This document shows positions 1 through 8,544 of a DNA stretch of 64,000 nt, piece by piece (within the stretch, counting starts at the first letter, position 1; the number at the start of each line of letters is the position of its first letter). The stretch comes from Gemmatimonadota bacterium (GTDB lineage: Bacteria; Gemmatimonadota; Gemmatimonadetes; Gemmatimonadales; Gemmatimonadaceae). A model generated the notes under the pieces. The model had not been told where the DNA came from, did not search any database, and was given only the letters and a program-made list of their open reading frames with translations. The DNA lies in assembly GCA_003134685.1 (NCBI GenBank), contig PLCA01000005.1:434001-498000 (forward strand), written 5' to 3'. The position numbers and the translations under genes are program-made.

Positions 1-196
1 CGGTCTTCTTCACAGCCTCCGCTACGGTGTTAAAGATCGGGACCTTATCCTCGAACTTCTGCCCGCCCTTCCCTGGCGTCACGCCCCCAACCACCTGGGT
101 TCCGTATTCGATCATCTGCTTCGTGTGGAAGGAACCGTCCCTCCCAGTGATGCCCTGGACGAGCAGGCGCGTGCTCTTGTCGATGAAGATGCTCAC
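1..196 (-). CDS. sucD: Succinyl-CoA ligase alpha subunit, N-terminal 65 residues (cut by window edge)
   Basis: The gene starts at a GTG (196-194) that overlaps the sucC stop in a GTGA arrangement and runs off the left edge. The visible protein begins [18 protein letters not shown] and continues with a Gly-rich CoA-binding Rossmann segment ([14 protein letters not shown], then [10 protein letters not shown]), as in SucD. With SucC it forms the TCA-cycle enzyme that converts succinyl-CoA to succinate with nucleotide triphosphate formation. The phospho-His and the C-terminal domain lie outside the window. Identification is firm because of the motif and the sucC neighbour. Confidence 0.95.
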   Translation of the reverse strand, partial: MSIFIDKSTRLLVQGITGRDGSFHTKQMIEYGTQVVGGVTPGKGGQKFEDKVPIFNTVAEAVKKT

Positions 197-1338
197 TTCG
201 CCTTCCCTCCAGTGGCGAGAGCTACCGCCTTCTTCACCGCCTCGTCCATATCGGTCATCGCGGAGAGCCCGCTCTTCTTCAGGATTTCTAGCGCGATCTC
301 CTCATTCGTGCCTGTGAGCCGAATGACGAGCGGAACCTTGAGCGGGTTCTGTTTGATCGCCGTCACGATTCCATTCGCGACATCGTCGGTGCGCGTGATT
401 CCGCCGAAGATATTGAAGAGAATCGCCTTTACGTTCTTGTCGCTGGTGATGATGCGAAGCGCGGCGACCACCTTCTCCGGATTCGACGAGCCGCCGATGT
501 CGAGAAAGTTGGCCGGTTCCCCCCCGTAGTATTTGACGAGATCCATTGTAGCCATCGCGAGACCAGCGCCGTTGACGACACAGCCGACGTTGCCGTCGAG
601 CTTGATGAAGGTGAGGTTCGCCTTTCTCGCCTCGACCTCGCTCTCCTCTTCGGCGGACTCGTCGCGGAGCGCGGCGATGTCCGGACGGCGATCGAGCTCG
701 TTGTCGTCGATGACCATTTTCGCATCCAGCGCGGCGATCTCTCCGGCGGGCGTCGTCACCAGCGGATTGATCTCGGCCAGCGATCCACCGTTCTCGGAGA
801 ACGCCTTGTATAGCTGCTGGAGAATCTTCGCGGCGGCGCGAACCTGCTTTATGTCGGAATAGAGGAAGAATGCAAGCTGCATCGCCTCGAACATCTGCAA
901 GCCGTAACGCGGATCGACCGCGTGGCGGAGGATCTTGTCGGGCGTCTTGGCCGCGACTTCCTCGATGTCAATTCCGCCGGCGGGACTCGCCATGAACACC
1001 GATCGCTTGGAGGCGCGATCGACGATGATGCCGACGTAGGCTTCACTGGCGATGTCGGCCGCCGGTGTCACGAGAACCTTTTGTACTGGGAGTCCTTTGA
1101 TGACCAGCTTGAGGATCTGAGCGGCAACGTTCCTCGCCTCCTCAGGCGTTTTGGCGAGTTTTACACCGCCGGCTTTTCCGCGACCGCCGGCGTGAACCTG
1201 CGCCTTAATGACGACGGTCGTGCCAAACTTTCGAGCGATTGCCTGCGCTTCGTCCGGCGTCGTTGCGACCTCGCCGGGCGGGATCGGGATGCCGTACTTC
1301 CGGAAAATGTCCTTTGCCTGGTACTCGTGGATGTTCAC
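193..1338 (-). CDS. sucC: Succinyl-CoA ligase (ADP-forming) beta subunit
   Basis: This 381-residue protein has the normal family length. The N-terminal two-thirds is an ATP-grasp domain: [18 protein letters not shown] at the start, and the nucleotide-binding [15 protein letters not shown] near residue 45. The C-terminal third is a CoA-ligase domain ([18 protein letters not shown], then GGSSNPEKV). The start codon is GTG, fixed by the conserved MNIHEYQ. It is translationally coupled to sucD by a 4-bp overlap. A 51-bp gap separates it from carbamate kinase upstream, the largest gap in this gene run. Cytosolic TCA-cycle enzyme. Confidence 0.97.
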   Translation of the reverse strand: MNIHEYQAKDIFRKYGIPIPPGEVATTPDEAQAIARKFGTTVVIKAQVHAGGRGKAGGVKLAKTPEEARNVAAQILKLVIKGLPVQKVLVTPAADIASEAYVGIIVDRASKRSVFMASPAGGIDIEEVAAKTPDKILRHAVDPRYGLQMFEAMQLAFFLYSDIKQVRAAAKILQQLYKAFSENGGSLAEINPLVTTPAGEIAALDAKMVIDDNELDRRPDIAALRDESAEEESEVEARKANLTFIKLDGNVGCVVNGAGLAMATMDLVKYYGGEPANFLDIGGSSNPEKVVAALRIITSDKNVKAILFNIFGGITRTDDVANGIVTAIKQNPLKVPLVIRLTGTNEEIALEILKKSGLSAMTDMDEAVKKAVALATGGKAK

Positions 1339-1389
1339 TCTTGCTCCGAACGCGTGCGTTGCACGCGGATTGTCGGTATTGATGAAGCT

Positions 1390-2334
1390 TTATGGAATTA
1401 TTTCCGTACCACCAACGCCCTGCACCGCCGCTCTTCCCTTGCTCAACTCAGTAATAATGGCACGACCCTGTGTTCGACGCACGTAATCCGCGGCAGCAGC
1501 AACTTTAGGAGCCATGCTCCCTTCGCCGAACGCTCCTTCGCTCGCCAGTCGATCCGCGTCACTCACGGTCATCGAGCTGATCGCGCGCTGCCGATCCGTG
1601 CCCCACCCGGTATAAACGGCATCGACATCGGTGAGGATCAGGAAAAGCTCGGCGCCGAGCTCTCTCGCAAGAACCGCGGCGGCGAGATCCTTGTCGACGA
1701 CCGCGTCGATTCCCTCGAGCCCAAGCACGGCGTGACGATATATAGGCACGCCGCCGCCGCCGCACGCAATCACGATGGTGTCGCGCTCGAGCAGTGTGCG
1801 AATCGTTGACAGCTCGTGAATCGCGAGCGGCTTCGGACTTCCGACGACGCGTCGAAAGTGTCCCTTCCCATCCTTCTTCACTGAATGGCCCTGCGCTTTC
1901 AGCTCCCGGGCGCGCGCGACCGAGAGTCCATGCCCAATGAATTTTTTCGGATCCGTGAGCGCGGGGTCATCGGCGGCAACCTCGACCTGCGTGAGGACGG
2001 TCACGACGTCTCTCAAATGCCCAGCCTTCCTCAGCGCGTTCTCGAGCGACTGCTGCAGCATGTAGCCGATCCAGCCCGCCGTACCGGCCACGAGCACGCC
2101 GAGCGGAAGTGGCGAGACTTCGCTGCGAGCCTTTTCGTTTCTGACCAACTCGTCTCCAACCTGCGGCCCGTTGCCGTGAACCACCACGACCCGCCAACCA
2201 TCAAGCACGAGATCGACGATCGGGCCAAGGCTATCGCGCGTGTGGCGAAACTGGTCGGCGATTGTCGAGTGCTCTCCCGGGGGGGAAAGCGCATTGCCGC
2301 CGACCGCGATAACAGCGGTCCGAGTCTCAGTCAT
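1390..2334 (-). CDS. arcC: Carbamate kinase
   Basis: This 314-residue amino-acid-kinase-family protein interconverts carbamoyl phosphate plus ADP with ATP plus carbamate and ammonia. The nucleotide/phosphate motif AVGGNAL lies at the N-terminus. Further family signatures are VVVHGNGPQVGDE, IACGGGGVP and VDKDLAAAVLA. An in-frame extension upstream overlaps the neighbouring gene and is not homologous, so I chose the ATG at 2334, which gives MTETRTAVIAVGGN and a 4-bp ATGA overlap with the UPF0182 gene. No arginine deiminase or ornithine carbamoyltransferase lies beside it, so its physiological direction cannot be read from the neighbourhood. Confidence 0.93.
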   Translation of the reverse strand: MTETRTAVIAVGGNALSPPGEHSTIADQFRHTRDSLGPIVDLVLDGWRVVVVHGNGPQVGDELVRNEKARSEVSPLPLGVLVAGTAGWIGYMLQQSLENALRKAGHLRDVVTVLTQVEVAADDPALTDPKKFIGHGLSVARARELKAQGHSVKKDGKGHFRRVVGSPKPLAIHELSTIRTLLERDTIVIACGGGGVPIYRHAVLGLEGIDAVVDKDLAAAVLARELGAELFLILTDVDAVYTGWGTDRQRAISSMTVSDADRLASEGAFGEGSMAPKVAAAADYVRRTQGRAIITELSKGRAAVQGVGGTEIIP

Positions 2335-4076
2335 CTGCGTGTGGGCCCAATCAGGGCGCCGAGCGAATCGTATGCGACCCCGAAGGCCTTGAGATCGGCG
2401 GCGGCGAGCGCGGCTCGCATGCGATTGTAGAGACGTGTCACTGCGGCCCTGAATGTCGAGTCGCTGCCTAAAGGCGACGATTCCGCGGCTATCGGCGACC
2501 ACGGTGTCGTTGTCAGCTCGCGCACAATTCCGGGAGCACGATAGTCGGACGCGTTTGGAAACGCAGTCATCCAGGTCTGCGCTATCGGATCGGGAGCTGG
2601 ATCCGCTGCCATCATCACTCGAGCCGTCCTCGCGTTCACGAGCGCGGTGGCGGCGTGCCTGAAATAGCTGCGCTCCTCTCCTGCGAGAATGTAGCGCTCG
2701 CTCAGTGGATAATTGGACGAGGCGGTATACAGCTCCAGCTTCCAGTAGAGCGTATCGGAGTGAAACATCGGCTCGACCATGCTTCCTTGCGCGAAGATCG
2801 GCGCAAGAGCGCGAATTCTGGTCCGGACGTCCCGCACCGTGACAAGCCTGGCGCGCCGCGGGAGTGAGTCAGAGAGAAGATCGAATGACTGATACGCCCA
2901 CGCGTATCCCAGTCGAGAGAGGCCGTCACCTAGCCGCTGCCCCGCGACGTCCAGTTGTGGATCGGAGACGAGCACCAGACCTTGCGCTCCGGGATAGACA
3001 AGGGAGTCCTGCCGCAGCAGCTGCTGACCCGCCGCGCTCGTGACCACGCTGTCGAGTGCCGCTGACACCGCGGACTTCCGCAAGGCATCGTACGATGCCG
3101 CGGTCAGGGTGTACGCGCGCCGCGTAAAGTCGGCGCGGGTGGCGGCGTACGGCCGATCCTGCACCATCTGCGTTTCACGAGGAGTGAAACGCCGGACGAG
3201 CAGCGGAACTATTTCCTGGACGGCGACCGACAACAGCACGATCACTGTGACGGCGATGAAGCTGGTGCGCAGCTGTCCCGTCCACCCGCTCACAAGTACC
3301 GTAATCGCCGCGGCCGCCGTCGCGACCGAGAGTATGACCAGCCCCGGAAGGAGCCATTGATGATCTACGAACGAAAAGACCCCTCCCTCACCGCTACCGT
3401 GCATCAGAAGCTCGTACGATTCCAGCCGGTAGCTCCACATCGTGATGAGTAGCAGCATCGCCGCCAACACGCTCAGGTGCCGTCTGACGCGCGCGCTCAT
3501 TCGAAGGCCGGCGCGCTCCCATCTCAAGCCGGGTGTAAGGGAATAGAGGATGACGACTACGATCGAGATTCCCACGGCCAGCAGCATCGCCCACGAGTAC
3601 GCCGCTTTCTCGAAAGGAAGCCAGGTCATGTAAAACGCGAGATCGTGCTGGAAGTAAGGATCGCTCTCGCGGAAGCTGACTTCGAGCCGCGCCAGCGCCA
3701 GCGAGGTCCACGGCGGAAGCGCCGGCGTGACCGCGGCGGCGATCGCAACCGAGAGGAAAAGGGCGAACCGGTCGATGTATTTGCGCGGCACTGCCTCGCC
3801 AAACTCCACGTTGGCCAGCCGTCGAGGCAATGTCAGGACACCAATGCTCCGCCCGAGCGCGGAGAGATTCAGGAAGGCGACGAGCAGCGCGATGACGGAA
3901 CCGATCCCATAGATCAGCAGTAGATCGCCAGCTCGTTCGCGCCAGAGCGAGCTCGCTCCGAGCACGGCGTACCACGTGTAATTGGCGTACAAGGTCGACG
4001 CCGCGCGTCCGCCGACGAGTACCGCCGCCGCGACGACGACCCCGATGAGGAGGCGCCTGCGGGTGATTTGCGTCAC
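2331..4076 (-). CDS. UPF0182 (COG1615) family membrane protein, short form
   Basis: The 581-residue protein has an N-terminal transmembrane helix, several further hydrophobic helices in the first 300 residues, and then a soluble C-terminal half. Family hallmarks are DPYFQHDLAFYMTWLPF after the first helices, the QDRPYAATRADF segment after the last helix, and an end rich in ALAAADLKAFGVAYDSL. UPF0182 proteins are often around 900 residues, so this one is much shorter, mainly in the large extracytoplasmic part. The function of the family is unknown. It sits one base from the phosphohexomutase stop and overlaps the carbamate kinase start. Confidence 0.8.
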   Translation of the reverse strand: MTQITRRRLLIGVVVAAAVLVGGRAASTLYANYTWYAVLGASSLWRERAGDLLLIYGIGSVIALLVAFLNLSALGRSIGVLTLPRRLANVEFGEAVPRKYIDRFALFLSVAIAAAVTPALPPWTSLALARLEVSFRESDPYFQHDLAFYMTWLPFEKAAYSWAMLLAVGISIVVVILYSLTPGLRWERAGLRMSARVRRHLSVLAAMLLLITMWSYRLESYELLMHGSGEGGVFSFVDHQWLLPGLVILSVATAAAAITVLVSGWTGQLRTSFIAVTVIVLLSVAVQEIVPLLVRRFTPRETQMVQDRPYAATRADFTRRAYTLTAASYDALRKSAVSAALDSVVTSAAGQQLLRQDSLVYPGAQGLVLVSDPQLDVAGQRLGDGLSRLGYAWAYQSFDLLSDSLPRRARLVTVRDVRTRIRALAPIFAQGSMVEPMFHSDTLYWKLELYTASSNYPLSERYILAGEERSYFRHAATALVNARTARVMMAADPAPDPIAQTWMTAFPNASDYRAPGIVRELTTTPWSPIAAESSPLGSDSTFRAAVTRLYNRMRAALAAADLKAFGVAYDSLGALIGPTRR

Positions 4077-4077
4077 A

Positions 4078-5445
4078 TCAAACCTTTACGCCCTTGGAGC
4101 GGAGCCAGCCCTGCATCTCGGATCGAATCTTCTCAAGCTGCTCCTTCGTTCGCGCTTCGAACCGCATGACGAGCACGGGCTGAGTGTTCGACGCCCGGAT
4201 GAGTCCCCACCCGTCGCCGAAGAGGACTCGCGCGCCGTCCACCGTGTTGACCTTGTACTTGGCGCCAAAATACTTCTGGGCCTCCTCGACGATCCCGAAC
4301 TTCTTGTCGTCGGGACAGTCTAAGCGGATCTCGGGCGTGGAGACGAAGCGCGGCACATCGGCCAGCAGATCGCGAACGGTCTTCCCCGACTCGGCAACGA
4401 TGCGAAGCAGCCGCGCGGCGCCGTACAGGGCGTCATCGAATCCGTAAAAGCCCTCGGCGAAGAACATGTGCCCGGACATCTCGCCGGCAACCGGGGCGTG
4501 CGTCTCGTGCATCTTCTCTTCGATGACGGAGTGTCCAGTCTTCCACATCACGGGAATTCCTCCGGCCTTCTCGATGGCTTCCGGCAGCGCCTGCGATGCC
4601 TTGACATCGAACACGATGGACTGGCCCTTTCCCGTTCGCGCCAGCGCATCGCGCGCGTAGATGATCAGAAGGTAATCGCCCCAAATGATCTCGCCCGTGT
4701 GGTCGATGACGCCAATGCGGTCCGCATCCCCGTCGAACGCGATGCCGATGTCGGCCTGATCCTGTTTCACAGCGGCGATGAGTGCTTCGAGGTTTTTTGG
4801 AACGGTGGGATCGGGGTGGTGATTCGGAAAGGTGCCGTCGCTCTCGCAAAAGAGGTAGCGCGGCTTGATGCCGAGTTTCGGGAAAAGCTTCGGCGCAACG
4901 AGAGCGCCCGCTCCGTTCCCGCAATCGATGACGACCTTGAGCGCGCGCCGAAGCTTTCCGACGCGCGCGGCGATGTCGTCGATGTAGCGGTCGATGACCT
5001 GCTCGCCGCGAAGCGTGCCCTTGCCGCGCGGAAACTTGCCGGCGAGAGCAAGCTCGTAGATGTGCTGGATGTCCGCGCCGTAGATGGAGCTGGTGTCGAG
5101 TCCAAGCTTGAACCCGTTGTACTCGGGCGGGTTGTGTGAGCCCGTGATCTGGATTCCGCCGACAACGGCGAGATTGTGCTGCGACCAGTACGCAAGCGGA
5201 GTGGGAACGACCCCGACGTCCACTACGTCTACGCCGCTTGCCAGCAGCCCTCCCACCAGCGCGCGGTGCAGTCCTTCCCCGCTCGGCCGGTTGTCACGTC
5301 CGACGGCGAGCGCGCCCTTCACTCCTCTTTCGGCCAGGAACGCGGCGTACGCGCCAGCCACTGCGGCTGCTACTTCCTCGGTGAGATCCTTCCCCGCGAT
5401 GCCACGGATGTCGTACTCCCGAAAGATCGCGCGTGAGATTGCCAT
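4078..5445 (-). CDS. Phosphomannomutase/phosphoglucomutase
   Basis: The 455-residue alpha-D-phosphohexomutase interconverts hexose-1- and hexose-6-phosphates for sugar-nucleotide and polysaccharide synthesis. The catalytic phosphoserine loop TGSHNP is at 101-106 (Ser103), the Mg-binding DGDADR at 238-243 and the sugar-binding GEMSGH at 321-326. The GEMSGH form is typical of bifunctional PMM/PGM enzymes. The C-terminal phosphate-binding loop includes RASNTQPVLVMRFEA. The start ATG at 5445 gives MAISRAIFREYDIRG, the usual family N-terminus, 5 bp after the nuoN stop. A longer in-frame extension overlapping nuoN was rejected. Confidence 0.95.
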   Translation of the reverse strand: MAISRAIFREYDIRGIAGKDLTEEVAAAVAGAYAAFLAERGVKGALAVGRDNRPSGEGLHRALVGGLLASGVDVVDVGVVPTPLAYWSQHNLAVVGGIQITGSHNPPEYNGFKLGLDTSSIYGADIQHIYELALAGKFPRGKGTLRGEQVIDRYIDDIAARVGKLRRALKVVIDCGNGAGALVAPKLFPKLGIKPRYLFCESDGTFPNHHPDPTVPKNLEALIAAVKQDQADIGIAFDGDADRIGVIDHTGEIIWGDYLLIIYARDALARTGKGQSIVFDVKASQALPEAIEKAGGIPVMWKTGHSVIEEKMHETHAPVAGEMSGHMFFAEGFYGFDDALYGAARLLRIVAESGKTVRDLLADVPRFVSTPEIRLDCPDDKKFGIVEEAQKYFGAKYKVNTVDGARVLFGDGWGLIRASNTQPVLVMRFEARTKEQLEKIRSEMQGWLRSKGVKV

Positions 5446-5450
5446 CGCGA

Positions 5451-6956
5451 TTACCGCGATCGCTGCGCGACTTCCTTGCTCACCGCCGGCGTGCTGCGCT
5501 GTGTCAGGGAAACAAGCGCGTCTGGGAAAAGCCCGAAAATCAGGATGATGGCGGCGGAGGCCCACACCACGGCGCGGGTCCAGCCACCGGCGCGCTCGGG
5601 AAGTATCGCGGTACTCGAGCGCGGCTTCATGAACATCACCATCACAACGTACAGATAGTATCCCGCGCTGACGACGCTCATGACGACCAGAATCACAGCG
5701 AGTCTGGTCTGCGGAAACGGAGCCTTGAGCGCGGCCTCGAGGATGTACCACTTGGCGAAGAATCCAATTCCGCCGAAGATCGGGAAGCCGAGCAGGGCGA
5801 GCATGAACACCGCCATCGCAACCGCGAGTCCTGGTCTGACGCTCCAGAGGCCGGCGTACTCCTCGACGCCCATGTTGTCCTCTCCAGCCCGGCCGAGCGC
5901 GACGATCACGGCAAAGGCTCCGAGCGTCGCCACTGTGTAGGCAAAGAGATAGAACATGAATGCGGAGCTGCCGAGGTTCGTGCCCACAACCAGTGCGACC
6001 AGGATGTAGCCCGCGTGGGCAATGCTCGAATATGCGAGCAGGCGCTTGATATTCCTCTGTGCCAACGCGACCAGATTGCCGACGATCATGGTGAGCGCGG
6101 CCAGCCACCACACCGCCTCGTGCCAGGTCGAAATCAATGTGGGAAAGGCCTCGAGCCAGAGCCGGAAGAGCACGGCAAATGATGCCGCCTTAACGGCCGC
6201 AGCCATGTACGCAGTAATGGGGGTCGGTGCGCCTTCATAGACGTCCGGCGCCCACATGTGGAACGGCGCCGCCGCGACCTTGAAGCCAAAGCCCACCAAT
6301 AGAAGCGCGATGCCGACGAGCAGCAATCCGCTATGCTCGAGGCTGTAGCTGATGATGTTGGACCGGATGGCGACGAAGTTGGTGGCACCCGTCGCTCCGT
6401 AAACGAGAGCGATGCCGTACAACAGAAACGCTGTCGAGAACGCGCCGAGCAGGAAATATTTTATCGCGCCCTCGGCGGATCTTTCGCGTCGGCGATTGAG
6501 GCCGACGAGAACGTAGATCGCGATCGACATCAGCTCGATGCCGAGAAAGACGATGATGAGATCGCGCGCGGCGGCCAGAATCATCATCCCCGACGTCGAG
6601 AGCAGGAGCAGGACGTGCGATTCTCCCGGGGTGATACCTTCGCGCCGGTTGTAGTCGAGCGACATCGCGATGGTGCCGAGCGTCGCGATCAGAAAGATCT
6701 CGTCGGCGGCCCAGCGGAAATTGTCGACGGCGATGACGCCGTTGGTCGCTGTGTAACCACGATACGCGTAGTAACCCACTGCCACCATCGTGAGGACGCA
6801 GAGCACCATGCTCAGGACTCCGACGCTCCGCTGGTGCTCGTCACTCTCGCGCCGCCACCCTGACCAGAGGAGTAGAATCATCGCTCCGCCCATGAGGAGC
6901 AGGTCGGGGCCAAGGGCCGAGGTGAGCTGGGCGGGCATGCTCAGATCGAATTGCAT
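5451..6956 (-). CDS. nuoN: NADH-quinone oxidoreductase subunit N
   Basis: This antiporter-like membrane subunit of complex I has 501 residues and about 14 transmembrane helices. Characteristic segments are FLGIELMSIAIYVLVG, KYFLLGAFSTAFLLYG, the proton-channel region GFGFKVAAAPFHMWAPDVY and RNIKRLLAYSSIAHAGY. It is the distal gene of the nuoA-N series. The start ATG overlaps the nuoM stop by one base. Confidence 0.97.
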   Translation of the reverse strand: MQFDLSMPAQLTSALGPDLLLMGGAMILLLWSGWRRESDEHQRSVGVLSMVLCVLTMVAVGYYAYRGYTATNGVIAVDNFRWAADEIFLIATLGTIAMSLDYNRREGITPGESHVLLLLSTSGMMILAAARDLIIVFLGIELMSIAIYVLVGLNRRRERSAEGAIKYFLLGAFSTAFLLYGIALVYGATGATNFVAIRSNIISYSLEHSGLLLVGIALLLVGFGFKVAAAPFHMWAPDVYEGAPTPITAYMAAAVKAASFAVLFRLWLEAFPTLISTWHEAVWWLAALTMIVGNLVALAQRNIKRLLAYSSIAHAGYILVALVVGTNLGSSAFMFYLFAYTVATLGAFAVIVALGRAGEDNMGVEEYAGLWSVRPGLAVAMAVFMLALLGFPIFGGIGFFAKWYILEAALKAPFPQTRLAVILVVMSVVSAGYYLYVVMVMFMKPRSSTAILPERAGGWTRAVVWASAAIILIFGLFPDALVSLTQRSTPAVSKEVAQRSR

Positions 6957-8536
6957 CAGCGGCCGGCCTCGCTTACCTGTGGAAGGCTTCCAGCGCGCTC
7001 GACGCGATTGACGAGGAGCTGCGCCGATCCTTCCATCCTGCGCAGGACCGGCGCGGGATAAACGCCGAGCCAGATGATCACTACCACTAATGGAACCAGG
7101 AGAGCCAGCTCCCTCCTGTTGAGATCGGTCAGGTGCTCATTCTCGGCCTTGTCGAGCGGGTTGAAGAGGATCCGCTGGAGCGCCCAGAGCAGATATACGG
7201 CGGCGAAGATGACTCCCGTTGTCGCGATGATCGTCAGCGCCGGGTACGTGCGGAACGACCCGATCAGTACCAGAAATTCTCCAACGAATCCATTGGTGCC
7301 GGGAAGCCCGATGCTGCTGAGCGAGACAAACGTGAGAATCGCGGCGAACATCGGCACCACGCGGGCTATTCCCCCATAGGAGTCGATCTGGCGCGAATGC
7401 CGGCGCTCGTAGATGATGCCCACCAGAAGGAACAGCGCGCCCGTCGAGATGCCGTGATTGATCATGACCATCAGCGCGCCCTGCACGCTCTGGAGCGTCA
7501 GCGCGAAGATGCCGAGCATGACGAATCCGAGGTGGCTGACCGATGAATACGCCACGAGCTTCTTGAAGTCCGGCTGCACCATCGCGACCAGGGCGCCATA
7601 GATGATGCCGATCAGCGCCAGGATGAGGATGATCATTCTGATCGTCGGATTCATCGCCGCGCCAGGGAAAAGCGGCAGCGCAAATCTCAGGAATCCGAAA
7701 GTGCCCATCTTGAGCATGATGCCGGCAAGGATCACTGATCCCGCCGTTGGAGCCTCGACGTGCGCGTCAGGAAGCCACGTGTGGAATGGAAAGATCGGCA
7801 CCTTGACCGCGAACGCCAGGAAAAACGCGCCGAACAGCCACAGGGTCGCTCGTTCCGTCAGGCTCCCCACTGCAAGCAGGTGATCGTAGCTGAAGTCAGG
7901 CGTCCCGGTCACGGTTTTCGCGTGCAGTCCGAGGTAGATGATGGCCACCAGCATCAGCAGCGATGGCAGAAAAGTATAGATGAAGAATTTCATGCTCGCG
8001 TAGACGCGGCGTTCCCCACCCCAGATGCCGATGATGAAATACATCGGCACCAGCATCACGTCCCACATCACGTAGAACAGGAAGAGGTCGCGCGCCAGGA
8101 ACACCCCCAGCATGCCCGTGGTGAGAATAAGAAGCAGCGCGTAATAGCTGCGCACCTTCGTGCGGATACTCGTCCAGCTCCCGAGAACCGATAGCGGCAT
8201 GATGAAGGTCGTCAGCAACACCATCATGAGCGCGATTCCATCGACGCCGAGCGTGAAACGGACTCCCCAGGTTGGAATCCAGCCGATGTCGATCGGCGCC
8301 TGCCACCCGGTGTCCGCCGGATTGAACGACCACCAGAGCCCGATCGAGACCACGAACTCGAGCACGAACAGCCAGAGCGCAACCTGGCGCGCGGCGGGGG
8401 TCTCCACGCCCGCGGCAGTCGCAGCCGGATCGCGGACCGGCAGCAGCAGCACGATCACGGCGCCGACGAGCGGAATCGCCAGCAGCGCGGGGAGCACCCA
8501 GAGGTTGTAGCCGATCGAGTCGAGAAAACTTGCCAT
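6956..8536 (-). CDS. nuoM: NADH-quinone oxidoreductase subunit M
   Basis: This 526-residue antiporter-like proton-pumping subunit of complex I is a multi-spanning membrane protein. Diagnostic segments are VDGIALMMVLLTTF, YVMWDVMLVPMYFIIGIWGG, the KVPIFPFHTWLPDAHVEAPT channel loop and QPDFKKLVAYSSVSHLGFV. The gene begins 8 bp after nuoL stops and overlaps nuoN by one base. Confidence 0.98.
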   Translation of the reverse strand: MASFLDSIGYNLWVLPALLAIPLVGAVIVLLLPVRDPAATAAGVETPAARQVALWLFVLEFVVSIGLWWSFNPADTGWQAPIDIGWIPTWGVRFTLGVDGIALMMVLLTTFIMPLSVLGSWTSIRTKVRSYYALLLILTTGMLGVFLARDLFLFYVMWDVMLVPMYFIIGIWGGERRVYASMKFFIYTFLPSLLMLVAIIYLGLHAKTVTGTPDFSYDHLLAVGSLTERATLWLFGAFFLAFAVKVPIFPFHTWLPDAHVEAPTAGSVILAGIMLKMGTFGFLRFALPLFPGAAMNPTIRMIILILALIGIIYGALVAMVQPDFKKLVAYSSVSHLGFVMLGIFALTLQSVQGALMVMINHGISTGALFLLVGIIYERRHSRQIDSYGGIARVVPMFAAILTFVSLSSIGLPGTNGFVGEFLVLIGSFRTYPALTIIATTGVIFAAVYLLWALQRILFNPLDKAENEHLTDLNRRELALLVPLVVVIIWLGVYPAPVLRRMEGSAQLLVNRVERAGSLPQVSEAGR

Positions 8537-8544
8537 TGATCAGA

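Noticed and set aside
5446-6111. Phosphomannomutase fused to a 222-residue N-terminal domain
   Set aside because: The extra stretch is nuoN read out of frame; the conserved FREYDIRG start follows the ATG at 5445.
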